This document shows, one piece after another, positions 43,427 to 52,421 of a DNA stretch of 64,000 nucleotides. The stretch's first letter is position 1. Each line of letters starts with the position of its first letter. The position numbers and the translations under genes were made by a program. Source of the stretch: an uncultured Prevotellaceae bacterium (GTDB lineage Bacteria; Bacteroidota; Bacteroidia; Bacteroidales; Bacteroidaceae); contig CACYNE010000021.1 of the NCBI GenBank assembly GCA_902775605.1, positions 1 to 64,000 of the forward strand. The letters are read 5' to 3'. Under the pieces are notes generated by a model, which searched no databases, was not told the DNA's origin, and was given only the letters and a program-made list of their open reading frames with translations.

Positions 43427-43444
43427 AAAGTTTCGCGATGATTT

Positions 43445-43476
43445 TTTGGCTATCCGTAAGAATTATTGTACTTTTG
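43445..43476 (+). promoter_or_regulatory. Promoter of the first phenylacetate-CoA ligase gene
   Basis: TTTG at 43445-43448 and TACTTTTG at 43469-43476 are exactly 20 bases apart. The start codon at 43503 is 26 bases downstream. Confidence 0.78.
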
Positions 43477-43502
43477 CACTACACAACCCTAAAACTCAAA
43501 AC

Positions 43503-44810
43503 ATGATTTGGAATCCTAACAAAGAGTGCATGAGCCGCGACGAGATGAGCGCGCTACAAGGCAAACGCCTGCACAAGATTGTAGAGTATGTGTACCACAA
43601 CGTCCCGTTCTACCGCAATAAACTGCAGGAACTGGACATTCGCCCCGATGACATTCAGACCATCGAGGACATTACGAAACTGCCGTTTACCACCAAGAAA
43701 GACCTGCGCGACAACTATCCGTTCGGTCTGCAGGCTGCTCCGCAGAGTGAGATTATCCGCGTGCATGCCTCATCGGGCACCACGGGAAACCCCACCATTG
43801 TGGGCTACACCCGCAAGGACATCGGCGTGTGGAGCGAGTGTATGGCCCGCTGTCTGACGGCTTTCGGCGTCACCCGCGATGACATATTCTCTGTGGCCTA
43901 TGGCTATGGACTGTTTACTGGCGGACTGGGTGCCCACTATGGTGTGGAGCATCTGGGCGCATCGGTCATCCCCGCCGGCACAGGTAACACGGAAAAGCAC
44001 CTAAAACTGATTCGCGACCTGGGTATCACAGGCATTGCCTGCACACCGTCGTATGCCCTTTATCTGGCAGAGACGATGGACAAACTGGGCATCACGAAGG
44101 AACAGATTAAGCTAAAGATTGGTGCTTTCGGTGCAGAGCCCTGGACAGAACAGATGCGCCAAGAGATAGAAGAGCGTCTGGGACTGAAAGGCTTTAACAT
44201 CTATGGTCTGTCAGAGGTAATGGGTCCCAGCGTGAGCTATGAGTGCCAGATGCAGCACGGCTCACATATCAACGAGGACCACTTCTATCCTGAGATTATC
44301 AATCCCACCACACTGGAGCCCCTGCCACAGGGACAGACAGGCGAGTTGGTGTTCACCACACTGACCAAGGAGGGCATGCCCGTGATTCGCTATCGCACCC
44401 GCGACCTGTGTTCACTGTTGCCCGGCACCTGCGACTGCGGTCGTACCAACGTACGCATGGGCCGCATCGAAGGCCGTTCGGACGACATGCTGATTATCCG
44501 AGGCATCAACGTCTTCCCATCACAGGTAGAGAGCGTTGTTCTCTCATTGCCGGAGTTTGCACCTCATTACATGCTGATTGTCGATCGCGAGAAGAACCTC
44601 GACACCCTGCTGGTTCAGGTAGAGCTACGCCAAGAGGTGTTCACTTCTACCTTCGATACACCCGCAGCCGTCGATGCCCTCGAGAAGAAACTCGCCGCCA
44701 AGTTGAAGAGCGTGCTCAGCATCGCTGCCAAGGTACAGCTGAAAGCTCCTGGCACCATCGAGCGTTCGCAAGGCAAGAGCGCACATGTGATTGACAACCG
44801 AAAACTGTAA
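43503..44810 (+). CDS. paaK: Phenylacetate--CoA ligase, copy 1
   Basis: A 435-residue adenylate-forming enzyme of the PaaK type that makes phenylacetyl-CoA (or indole-/hydroxyphenylacetyl-CoA) with ATP and CoA. The P-loop-like motif is SSGTTGNPT (near residue 92), the Y-G-L-S-E motif is IYGLSEVMG (near 237), and the hinge/C-domain has RYRTRDL and GRSDDMLIIRG. The length is normal. The frame upstream to 43446 lies within the promoter, so ATG at 43503 is used. Copy 2 follows 38 bases downstream in an A-rich gap. Confidence 0.93.
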   Translation: MIWNPNKECMSRDEMSALQGKRLHKIVEYVYHNVPFYRNKLQELDIRPDDIQTIEDITKLPFTTKKDLRDNYPFGLQAAPQSEIIRVHASSGTTGNPTIVGYTRKDIGVWSECMARCLTAFGVTRDDIFSVAYGYGLFTGGLGAHYGVEHLGASVIPAGTGNTEKHLKLIRDLGITGIACTPSYALYLAETMDKLGITKEQIKLKIGAFGAEPWTEQMRQEIEERLGLKGFNIYGLSEVMGPSVSYECQMQHGSHINEDHFYPEIINPTTLEPLPQGQTGELVFTTLTKEGMPVIRYRTRDLCSLLPGTCDCGRTNVRMGRIEGRSDDMLIIRGINVFPSQVESVVLSLPEFAPHYMLIVDREKNLDTLLVQVELRQEVFTSTFDTPAAVDALEKKLAAKLKSVLSIAAKVQLKAPGTIERSQGKSAHVIDNRKL

Positions 44811-44848
44811 AAAGTAAAAAGGTAAAAAAGTAAATCATAATAAGCCCA

Positions 44849-46165
44849 ATGAATGACCAATCACCTTATCTGCATCCGCAATACGAGACCATGTCTCGTG
44901 AGGATCTGAACAAACTGCAGTTGGAACGTCTGCAACAGACGGTTCGTCACTGCATGACCAACGAGTTTTATCAGAAGAAATTCAAAGAGGCGGGCATTAC
45001 CCCCGACGACATCAAAACACTGGACGACGTGCGTAAGTTGCCCTTCACCACGAAGGCCGACCTGCGCGACAGTTATCCCTTCGGCATGGCATGTGTGCCC
45101 CTGAGAGACTGTGTGCGTCTGCACTCGTCAAGTGGTACCACAGGCAATCCCACCGTCATCCTGCACACGCAGAAAGACCTCGACGAATGGGCCAACCAGG
45201 TGGCTCGTAACCTCTGGATGGTGGGGCTGCGCCCTGACGACGTATTCCAGAACTCATCAGGCTATGGCATGTTCACCGGTGGACTGGGTTTCCAGTATGG
45301 TGCCGAGAAACTGGGCATGCTCACCGTGCCTGCTGCTGCCGGCAACTCCCTCCGCCAGATTAAGTTTATCAAGGACTTTGGTACCACAGCCATCCATGCC
45401 GTGCCTTCCTATGTCACTCGCCTCTATGAGGTGATGCAGGAACAGGGTGTTGACCCGCGTCGCGACACCAAGCTGAAGATGCTGGCCATTGGTGCCGAGC
45501 CCCACTCTGAGGAACAGCGCAAGCGTATCGAGGAGATGCTGGGCGTGAAAGCCTACAACTCGTTTGGCATGAGTGAGATGTGCGGTCCTGGCGTTGGCTT
45601 CGAGTGCAAGGAGCAGAATGGTCTGCACTTCTGGGAAGACTACTATATCGTGGAGATTGTTGATCCAGAGACACTGGAGCCTGTGCCCGACGGCGAGATT
45701 GGCGAATTGGTACTCACCACACTCTGTCGTGAGGCCATGCCATTGTTGCGCTATCGCACCCGCGACCTGACCCGAGTGCTGGGTCGCAGTTGTCCTTGCG
45801 GTCGCAACCACATCCGCCTGGATCGCATGCGTGGTCGTTCAGACGACATGATGGTGCTCCGCGGCGTTAACATCTTCCCCATCCAGATTGAGAAGATCCT
45901 GATGAACTTCAAAGAGTTGGGCAACAACTACCTCATCACCCTGACCACCGACGACGACAACGACAACATGACCGTTGAGGTGGAACTGGCTGAGATGTTC
46001 ACCGACGATTACAACCGCTTGCAGCAACTGAGTAAGGACATCACCCGCGCCCTGAAGGACGAGATTCTGCTCACGCCCCGCGTAAAACTCGTTCCTCGCG
46101 GCACACTGCCCGTCAGCGAAGGTAAGGCCGTGCGTGTGGTTGACAAGAGAAAAGTGTATCAATAA
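44849..46165 (+). CDS. paaK: Phenylacetate--CoA ligase, copy 2
   Basis: A 438-residue paralogue of the preceding gene with the same motifs: SSGTTGNPT (near residue 92), NSFGMSEMCG and GRSDDMMVLRGVNIFP. Clear differences in the acyl-binding middle (for example GFQYGAEKLG against GAHYGVEHLG in copy 1) suggest a different aryl or acyl preference. It is co-transcribed with copy 1 and with the ACT-domain gene. The start at ATG 44849 aligns the N-terminus with copy 1. Confidence 0.93.
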   Translation: MNDQSPYLHPQYETMSREDLNKLQLERLQQTVRHCMTNEFYQKKFKEAGITPDDIKTLDDVRKLPFTTKADLRDSYPFGMACVPLRDCVRLHSSSGTTGNPTVILHTQKDLDEWANQVARNLWMVGLRPDDVFQNSSGYGMFTGGLGFQYGAEKLGMLTVPAAAGNSLRQIKFIKDFGTTAIHAVPSYVTRLYEVMQEQGVDPRRDTKLKMLAIGAEPHSEEQRKRIEEMLGVKAYNSFGMSEMCGPGVGFECKEQNGLHFWEDYYIVEIVDPETLEPVPDGEIGELVLTTLCREAMPLLRYRTRDLTRVLGRSCPCGRNHIRLDRMRGRSDDMMVLRGVNIFPIQIEKILMNFKELGNNYLITLTTDDDNDNMTVEVELAEMFTDDYNRLQQLSKDITRALKDEILLTPRVKLVPRGTLPVSEGKAVRVVDKRKVYQ

Positions 46166-46168
46166 CTG

Positions 46169-46218
46169 ACGTCATAACGTAATCACGAAATATCGAAATC
46201 ACGAAATAACGTCATAAC
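46169..46218. repeat. Short nested repeat between paaK copy 2 and the ACT gene
   Basis: ACGTCATAAC (46169-46178 and 46209-46218) brackets two copies of AATCACGAAATA (46181-46192 and 46197-46208). It fills most of the 70-base gap. Function unknown. Confidence 0.55.
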
Positions 46219-46235
46219 AAAAAAACAATAAAACT

Positions 46236-46664
46236 ATGACTATCCATCAACTTTCCATTTTCATTGAGAACCGTTCTGGTACCCTGATCAAGGTTCTTGA
46301 AGTACTGAAAGAGGCAAGAATCCAGATTGTGGCCTCCACCATTGCCGATACGGCAGAGTATGGCATCTATCGACTCATCTGCTCAGAGCCCCTTCGCGCC
46401 TATGAGGAACTGAAGAAGGCTGGAGTGGCTGTAGCACTGAGTGACGTGCTGGCATTGGAGTTGGACGATGAGCCCGGCCGTGCTGCCGACGCCGTGAAGA
46501 TTTTCAGCGACGCAGGCATCAGCATAGCTTATATGTACACCTTCCTGCTGAGAGGCAAGGGCATTCTGGTGTTCCGTACCGACAATCGCGAGAAGGCACG
46601 CGAGGCCATCATCCTCAACAACATGAAGTTTATTGCTGAGCAGGACCTCAGCAAACTGGTATAG
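46236..46664 (+). CDS. Tandem ACT-domain protein
   Basis: A 142-residue protein made of two ACT domains (about residues 3-65 and 70-140); each starts with a beta strand and a Gly-rich turn (IENRSGTLIKVLEVL; LDDEPGRAADAVKIF). ACT domains bind amino acids; small two-ACT proteins are often found next to PaaK and IorAB genes and probably sense aromatic or branched-chain amino acids. Often mislabelled as acetolactate synthase small subunit. It ends the aryl-CoA ligase operon; a short hairpin (GTCTCA 46701-46706 with TGAGAC 46718-46723) lies downstream. Confidence 0.88.
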   Translation: MTIHQLSIFIENRSGTLIKVLEVLKEARIQIVASTIADTAEYGIYRLICSEPLRAYEELKKAGVAVALSDVLALELDDEPGRAADAVKIFSDAGISIAYMYTFLLRGKGILVFRTDNREKAREAIILNNMKFIAEQDLSKLV

Positions 46665-46732
46665 ATGACATAGGGAAACGTCCCGATTGTTTCTGTATAT
46701 GTCTCAGAATGCCCTTTTGAGACGTTTGTGAC

Positions 46733-46763
46733 TTGCTGGCTCTAAGATTTATATGTATCTTTG
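46733..46763 (+). promoter_or_regulatory. Promoter of the GH115 gene
   Basis: TTG at 46733-46735 and TATCTTTG at 46756-46763 are 20 bases apart, 17 bases before the start codon. Confidence 0.72.
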
Positions 46764-46780
46764 CCGAAAATTTACGAGTC

Positions 46781-49252
46781 ATGAACAAACTGAAAGCATT
46801 TCTGAGTATCCTGCTGATTACCGCAGCCTCACTGGGCATGCAGGCAGCAGAGTCTTTTGTCGACTTCAAGCAAGGCGACTGGGTTCTTAACAACAATGGT
46901 CAGGTGACCATATACGTCAACGCCAACGAACAGCGAGGCGTGATGTTGGCCGCCCAGAACCTGCAAAAGGACCTCAAGGCCGTTTGCGGTGCTGAAGTGA
47001 AGTTTACAACCGAGGCCAAGGACGCCACCATCGTCATTGGCACGACAGCAACGACAAAGGCATACAGCAAGCAGCTGAAAGGCAAGTCGGAGATGTTTAT
47101 CATCGAGGCCAAGGACGGCCAGCTGAACATTGTGGGCAGTGACCGCCGTGGCGCCATCTATGGCATTTATGAATTGAGTCAACAAATAGGCGTATCGCCC
47201 TGGTATTACTGGGCTGATGCGCCTATTGACGTACATAGCACCCTCTTTATCAAGAACGGCACCTACACCGATGGCGAGCCTGCCGTGAAGTGGCGCGGAC
47301 TGTTCCTCAACGACGAGGCTCCTTGTCTGACGTCGTGGGTAAAGAACACGTTTGGCACAGACTACGGCGATCACAACTTCTACGCCAAGGTCTTTGAACT
47401 GATTCTCCGTCTGAAAGGCAACATGCTGTGGCCTGCCATGTGGGGATGGGCTTTCTATGCCGACGATCCGGAGAACTCGAAGACTGCCGACGAGATGGGC
47501 GTCATCATGGGCACCAGTCACCACGAGCCTATGGCCCGCAACCACCAGGAGTATGCCCGCAACCGCAAGGATTGGGGTGCCTGGAACTATCAGACGAACC
47601 AGGAAAACCTGGACCGTTTCTTCCGCGAGGGTATTGAGCGCATGAAGGGTACCGACGACATCGTGACCATTGCCATGCGTGGCGATGGCGACGAGGCCAT
47701 GAGTGCCGATGCCGACACCAAGTTGCTGGAGCGCATCGTGGAGAACCAGCGCAAGATTATCGCTGAGGTGACAGGCCGTCCAGCCAAGGAGACGCCCCAG
47801 GTGTGGGCATTATATAAAGAGGTGTTGGACTATTACGATGCCGGCATGCGTGTGCCCGATGATGTGTGCATCCTGCTTTGCGATGACAACTGGGGCAACG
47901 TGCGTCGTGTGCCCAACGCAAAGGAGCGCCAGCACAAAGGCGGCTGGGGACTCTATTACCACGTGGACTATGTGGGTGCTCCCCGCAACACGAAGTGGCT
48001 CAACGTCACCCAGACACAGCAGATGTTCGAACAGCTCTCGCTCGCATACGACTTCGGCATCCAGCAGATGTGGATTCTCAACGTGGGCGACCTGAAACCC
48101 ATGGAGTATCCCATCCAATTGTTCATGGATATGGCTTGGAATCCCAAGACCCACACCCAGCAGAATGTGAAGAACCACACCCGCGACTTCTTCGCCCAGC
48201 AGTTAGGTGCACAGTGGGCCGACGAGGCTGCTGACATCTATAACCAGAACTGTCAGTATATGGCACGCGTCACTCCTGAGATGCTCGATGCCAGGACCTA
48301 TAATGTGGAGACAGGCGAATGGAAGCAGGTGGCCGACGAATATCAGCGCCTGGAGACACGCGCCCTGCGCCTCTACCTCACCCTGCCTGAGAGTCGTCGT
48401 GACGTGTATCAGCAGTTGATCCTGTTCCCCGTTCAGGCCATGGCCAATCTCTATGACATGTACTACGCCCAGGCCATGAACCGCTATATGGCAGAGCGTC
48501 ACAACCCCGATGCCAACCTTTGGGCAGAGAAGGTGAAGGCCTGCTTCAAGCGCGACTCACTGCTTTGTCTGGCTTATAACAAAGAGATTGCCGGCGGCAA
48601 GTGGAACGGCATGATGACCCAGAAGCACATTGGCTACAGAAGTTGGAACGACAACTTCCGTCAGGACATGTTGCCCGCCACCACATTGGTGCAAGACACC
48701 GTTCAGGGTGGCTACACCTTTAACCACAGCGATGGTTTCGTGGCGATGGAGGCAGAACACTATTACGAGGCCACCACATCGGAAGGCACACAGTGGACCC
48801 TCTATCCCGACTTCGGTCGCACCCGCAGTGCTGTGGCACTGACCCCCTACTCTAAGGCTACCGGCGAGGCTCAGCTGAGCTATCGTTTCAGCCTGCCCGA
48901 GAATCATCCCGAACAAGCCACTATCCACGTCATTGTGAAGTCAACGCTCGACTTTGAGAATCGCGGTGGACACGAATATACCGTCAGCTTGGATGGCAGC
49001 GAGCCCGCCACCGTCAACTTCAACAAGAATCTGGTGGACCGTCAGCCATATATGTATAGCGAGTTCTATCCCACCATTGCCCGCCGCGTGGTTGAGAACA
49101 AAATTGCACTGCCTCTGGGTGCAGGCACCAGCCACACGCTGACCCTACATCCCAAGCATCCCGGCATTGTGTTCGAGAAGATCGTTGTTGACTACGGAGG
49201 CTACAAATCATCCTATCTGTTTGGCAGCGAGTCAGATGTACGCCGACAGTAA
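46781..49252 (+). CDS. GH115 xylan alpha-1,2-glucuronidase
   Basis: An 823-residue exported enzyme with a signal peptide (residues 1-22). It follows the GH115 layout: N-terminal alpha/beta domain (to ~170, VIGTTATTKAYSK), a TIM-barrel catalytic domain with WRGLFLNDEAP (near residue 175), GNMLWPAMWGWAF (~215) and GTSHHEPMARN (~245), helical and C-terminal beta domains (~640-823). GH115 removes (4-O-methyl)glucuronic acid from xylan. It shows hemicellulose use in the plant-fibre habitat. The start at 46781 follows a clean promoter; codons from 46733 are part of it. Confidence 0.94.
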   Translation: MNKLKAFLSILLITAASLGMQAAESFVDFKQGDWVLNNNGQVTIYVNANEQRGVMLAAQNLQKDLKAVCGAEVKFTTEAKDATIVIGTTATTKAYSKQLKGKSEMFIIEAKDGQLNIVGSDRRGAIYGIYELSQQIGVSPWYYWADAPIDVHSTLFIKNGTYTDGEPAVKWRGLFLNDEAPCLTSWVKNTFGTDYGDHNFYAKVFELILRLKGNMLWPAMWGWAFYADDPENSKTADEMGVIMGTSHHEPMARNHQEYARNRKDWGAWNYQTNQENLDRFFREGIERMKGTDDIVTIAMRGDGDEAMSADADTKLLERIVENQRKIIAEVTGRPAKETPQVWALYKEVLDYYDAGMRVPDDVCILLCDDNWGNVRRVPNAKERQHKGGWGLYYHVDYVGAPRNTKWLNVTQTQQMFEQLSLAYDFGIQQMWILNVGDLKPMEYPIQLFMDMAWNPKTHTQQNVKNHTRDFFAQQLGAQWADEAADIYNQNCQYMARVTPEMLDARTYNVETGEWKQVADEYQRLETRALRLYLTLPESRRDVYQQLILFPVQAMANLYDMYYAQAMNRYMAERHNPDANLWAEKVKACFKRDSLLCLAYNKEIAGGKWNGMMTQKHIGYRSWNDNFRQDMLPATTLVQDTVQGGYTFNHSDGFVAMEAEHYYEATTSEGTQWTLYPDFGRTRSAVALTPYSKATGEAQLSYRFSLPENHPEQATIHVIVKSTLDFENRGGHEYTVSLDGSEPATVNFNKNLVDRQPYMYSEFYPTIARRVVENKIALPLGAGTSHTLTLHPKHPGIVFEKIVVDYGGYKSSYLFGSESDVRRQ

Positions 49253-49349
49253 AGACGGGCCCAACGGGGTAAAACCCTTACTTTTTGACATCTTCCTATA
49301 GTTTTTGCTTCATTTCATGTGAAAACGTGCTATGATAGGAAAAAAGTTG

Positions 49350-49357
49350 TATCTTTG
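49350..49357 (+). promoter_or_regulatory. Candidate -7 element of the modular secreted protein gene
   Basis: TATCTTTG lies 46 bases before the start codon at 49404. The -33 position has only GTG, so the promoter may be weak. Confidence 0.5.
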
Positions 49358-49403
49358 CACCGAAATTTAAAACAAATACAACTCAAACCTACAAACAAAA
49401 AAC

Positions 49404-52196
49404 ATGAAGAAACAATTACTTTTAATGGCGATGGCCGTGTTCTCACTGTCCACAGGCTACGCCCAGGAAGAAGGTGGCGAAGAGGAGCCCACTCCTGAAA
49501 TCGTTTACACCAAGTCTTTCCAGACGTCAATCTATGACGCCAAGAGTATTGTGGCCAGCAGTCACTACACAACTGGCCAAACTGCTTTGCAAGCTGCCAT
49601 CAATGACGCCGAAACGGTTCTCCCCACTTTGGAGACCAATGCTGCCGTCATTGATGCCATGAAGGCTCTCCAGTCAGCCATCAACTCATTCGTTGAGGCT
49701 AATGGTCATGCCGATGCTACCGAGAAGGTGCTGAACTACAGCTTTGACAAGGATGGCAACAACTCTAAGACCATCACATCTTGGACTGTTCAGAACTTTA
49801 AGCAGAACCGTCGTAGTGTTTCTTACGCCACTACTCGCGGTGGTTACGCTATCAGCAATTTTGCTGAGCAATGGGTAGCTGCAGGTAGCGGTCCCCTGGC
49901 TGGTTCTGGTAACATGAGTCAGGTTGTTACTGGACTGCCCGCAGGTCACTATCGTCTGACTGCCGATATCTTTGCTCACAACCAGAAGTACGACGCAACT
50001 TGCGAAGAGGCTGTTGGTATCCAGTTGTATGCCAACGACGTGGTTAGCGAGGTTGGTATGACTGGCAATACAGACAACGACGCTGCTGCTTTCAGCCTGG
50101 AGTTTGATGTGGCTGAGGGCGAGACTCCCACCATCGGTTTCCGCTTTGAGAACACCAACGTCAACTGGCTGGGTTGGGACAACGTCACCTTATTATATAT
50201 TGGTGACCCCGACGCTTACAACAGCATCGTTGACGCCGAGAAACTGGCTGCTATCAAGGAGGTGCTGACCACCACACTGGCCACCGCTACTGAGGCACTG
50301 AACAGTGAGGATGCTCCCTTCTATCGCACCGAGTTGCAGACCGCCATCACCGAGATTTCAGCTTTGCTGGAGACTGGCACACTGGATGAGCTGACTGCAG
50401 CCAAGGAGAGACTCGACGAAACTCTGAAGGCTTTCAACGACTATAACAAGCACTACACCAACCTGAAGACTGCCATCGCCAATGCTGAGGCACTGGTTGC
50501 CGAGGGCGTGATGACCGTAGGTTTGGATCAGTTCCAGATGGCCATCAACGATGCTAAGGGCAAGCTGGCTCAGGCTGCTACCGATTTCGCTGAAGACGCT
50601 GAGGGTGGTGTCATCTTCGTTGACGCTGCTTTGGAAGATTTGAAGATGGCTGAAAGCACCTTCCGTGTTCAGAACGCCAGCTATGCTAATCCTGCCAACG
50701 TGATTACCAATGGCGGCATGAGCTCTACTGATGGTTGGGACATCTTAGTTCCTGGTGCCAACCCTGGTCTTCACATCAACACCTCTGGTAACGTAACTAA
50801 CTTCAGCAAGCCCTTCATGGAGTGCTGGGTTAACAATACCGACTACGGACAGGCCAACTATGCTCGTCAGACCGTGAACGCTCTGCCTAACGGCGTGGAA
50901 CTGCCTAAGGGATACTACGTGCTGAAGGCTGCTGCACTGGCCACTCGTCAGGATCAGCCCAACTTGGAAGTATCTGGTGTTACCCTGCGCTTCCAGAATC
51001 AGGAAGTAGCTGTACATACTGCCAATGGCGTGGGCAACATCTACAGAATTGGTTTCGACAAGCCTGAGGCTGGTGGCGAACTGAGCTTCGGTTTATATAT
51101 CGACGAGGCTACCAACGCCAACTGGATTGCATGGGACGAGGTTGAACTGCAGTTCGTAGGCGACAAGGAAAAGTATCTGGCCGACTATGCAGAGGCTGTG
51201 CTGGGCGAGAGCCTGAACAAGCTGCGCGAGGCTGTGGAAGCTGCCAACGCTGCTATCGAGGAGGTAAACATGGAAGGTGTTGACTTCGAAGATACCGACC
51301 TTTACATGTGCCTGGAGGATGCTGTGTGGGTTCTGTCTGATCCCGTGGGTTCAGGATACACCAAGGATATGGTTGACATCCTGGTTGAGCAGCTTTACAA
51401 GGCCATCAACGATTTCTACACCAGCGGTGTATCACCCAAGGAAGGTCAGTCATTCAACTTCACTTCTATGATTAAGAACGCCGACTTCGATGTTGAGCCA
51501 GGCGCAGAGTGGACTGTTGAGACTGAGAATGGCGTACTGCCTGGCGGTACCGATTGCGCTAACTGGTGGTTCGGCAGCTCTGGTCCATCTGAACTGACTC
51601 AGGAATTCAGCCAGACTATCGCTGGCTTGCCTGCTGGTAACTATCTGCTTGACGTCAATGCAGCTGTTCGTGTAGACATGTCATACTCTATCGATGGTTA
51701 TACCGCCGAGAACCTGCCCAACAACCTGACTCTGTGTAAGGTTTATGCCAACAACGATAGTACCGATGTTCATCCTTTCTTCTACGAGGATGAGGCTCTG
51801 GGCCTGACACTGGAGAAGATGTTGCTGATGACCAATGATGACGACTATCGTCATGGTAACGGTTCGCTAATCAACGACATGCTGAAAGGCACCGATTACT
51901 ATCACTCTTATGTTCCCTTCAAGCTCGAAGAGAGAGGCAGCGTGAAGATTGGTTTCCGCATTGAGTTGCCCAAGAAGGGCGGTCAGATGCCATTCATCGA
52001 CTACTTCCACCTGTTCTACTATGGAAAGAACGAGGTCCTCACTGGCATCGCCGACGTCACCAAGAGCAACGCTGAGCAGATCATGCCTGTAGGTATCTAC
52101 AACATGAAGGGTCAGCTGGTTCGCGCCAACAACGACGTCAAGGGTCTGGCCAAGGGTCTCTACCTCATCGGTGGTAAAAAGGTTGTGATTAAGTAA
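49404..52196 (+). CDS. Large secreted modular protein with type IX sorting domain
   Basis: A 930-residue protein with a signal peptide (residues 1-20) and an acidic stretch after it (EEGGEEEPTPE). Short helical FIVAR-like segments (for example TALQAAINDAETVL near residue 52, then ~275-410 and ~595-680) alternate with three jelly-roll, carbohydrate-binding-like modules (about 100-265, 425-590, 690-870; each ends in a W-x-x-W-D-x-V/L pattern such as NWLGWDNVTLL). The end (KGLAKGLYLIGGKKVVIK) is a type A sorting domain, so the type IX system in this window probably secretes it. The gene follows GH115, so it may bind plant polysaccharide. No enzyme motif recognised. Confidence 0.85.
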   Translation: MKKQLLLMAMAVFSLSTGYAQEEGGEEEPTPEIVYTKSFQTSIYDAKSIVASSHYTTGQTALQAAINDAETVLPTLETNAAVIDAMKALQSAINSFVEANGHADATEKVLNYSFDKDGNNSKTITSWTVQNFKQNRRSVSYATTRGGYAISNFAEQWVAAGSGPLAGSGNMSQVVTGLPAGHYRLTADIFAHNQKYDATCEEAVGIQLYANDVVSEVGMTGNTDNDAAAFSLEFDVAEGETPTIGFRFENTNVNWLGWDNVTLLYIGDPDAYNSIVDAEKLAAIKEVLTTTLATATEALNSEDAPFYRTELQTAITEISALLETGTLDELTAAKERLDETLKAFNDYNKHYTNLKTAIANAEALVAEGVMTVGLDQFQMAINDAKGKLAQAATDFAEDAEGGVIFVDAALEDLKMAESTFRVQNASYANPANVITNGGMSSTDGWDILVPGANPGLHINTSGNVTNFSKPFMECWVNNTDYGQANYARQTVNALPNGVELPKGYYVLKAAALATRQDQPNLEVSGVTLRFQNQEVAVHTANGVGNIYRIGFDKPEAGGELSFGLYIDEATNANWIAWDEVELQFVGDKEKYLADYAEAVLGESLNKLREAVEAANAAIEEVNMEGVDFEDTDLYMCLEDAVWVLSDPVGSGYTKDMVDILVEQLYKAINDFYTSGVSPKEGQSFNFTSMIKNADFDVEPGAEWTVETENGVLPGGTDCANWWFGSSGPSELTQEFSQTIAGLPAGNYLLDVNAAVRVDMSYSIDGYTAENLPNNLTLCKVYANNDSTDVHPFFYEDEALGLTLEKMLLMTNDDDYRHGNGSLINDMLKGTDYYHSYVPFKLEERGSVKIGFRIELPKKGGQMPFIDYFHLFYYGKNEVLTGIADVTKSNAEQIMPVGIYNMKGQLVRANNDVKGLAKGLYLIGGKKVVIK

Positions 52197-52235
52197 TCAT
52201 CACATACCATTCGACAACAAACTATTCTATATATG

Positions 52236-52275
52236 AACGGGGATGTGCCTCCATATGGGTACATCCCCGTTTTCT
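52236..52275 (+). terminator. Intrinsic terminator after the modular protein gene
   Basis: An 11-bp perfect stem AACGGGGATGT/ACATCCCCGTT (52236-52246 with 52261-52271), followed by TTCTATTATT. It lies 40 bases after the stop codon. Confidence 0.85.
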
Positions 52276-52314
52276 ATTATTATCAGCCTATTTATAAAAT
52301 AATCCTTCTTTTTC

Positions 52315-52345
52315 TTTGATATTTTAAAACTTATTAGTACTTTTG
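52315..52345 (+). promoter_or_regulatory. Promoter of the barrel/caspase/transglutaminase operon
   Basis: TTTG at 52315-52318 and TACTTTTG at 52338-52345 are separated by 19 bases. The first start codon is at 52422, leaving a leader of about 70 bases. Confidence 0.72.
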
Positions 52346-52421
52346 CACCACGCTGCCGATAAAACGACAATATTATTCGACTAATTGACAAATAACAACC
52401 TAAAAATAAAAACGAATCGTT

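Noticed and set aside
46236..46664. Acetolactate synthase regulatory subunit
   Set aside because: It consists of two ACT domains with no synthase gene nearby and is encoded with aryl-CoA ligases; the usual regulatory subunit has one ACT domain plus a different C-terminal domain.
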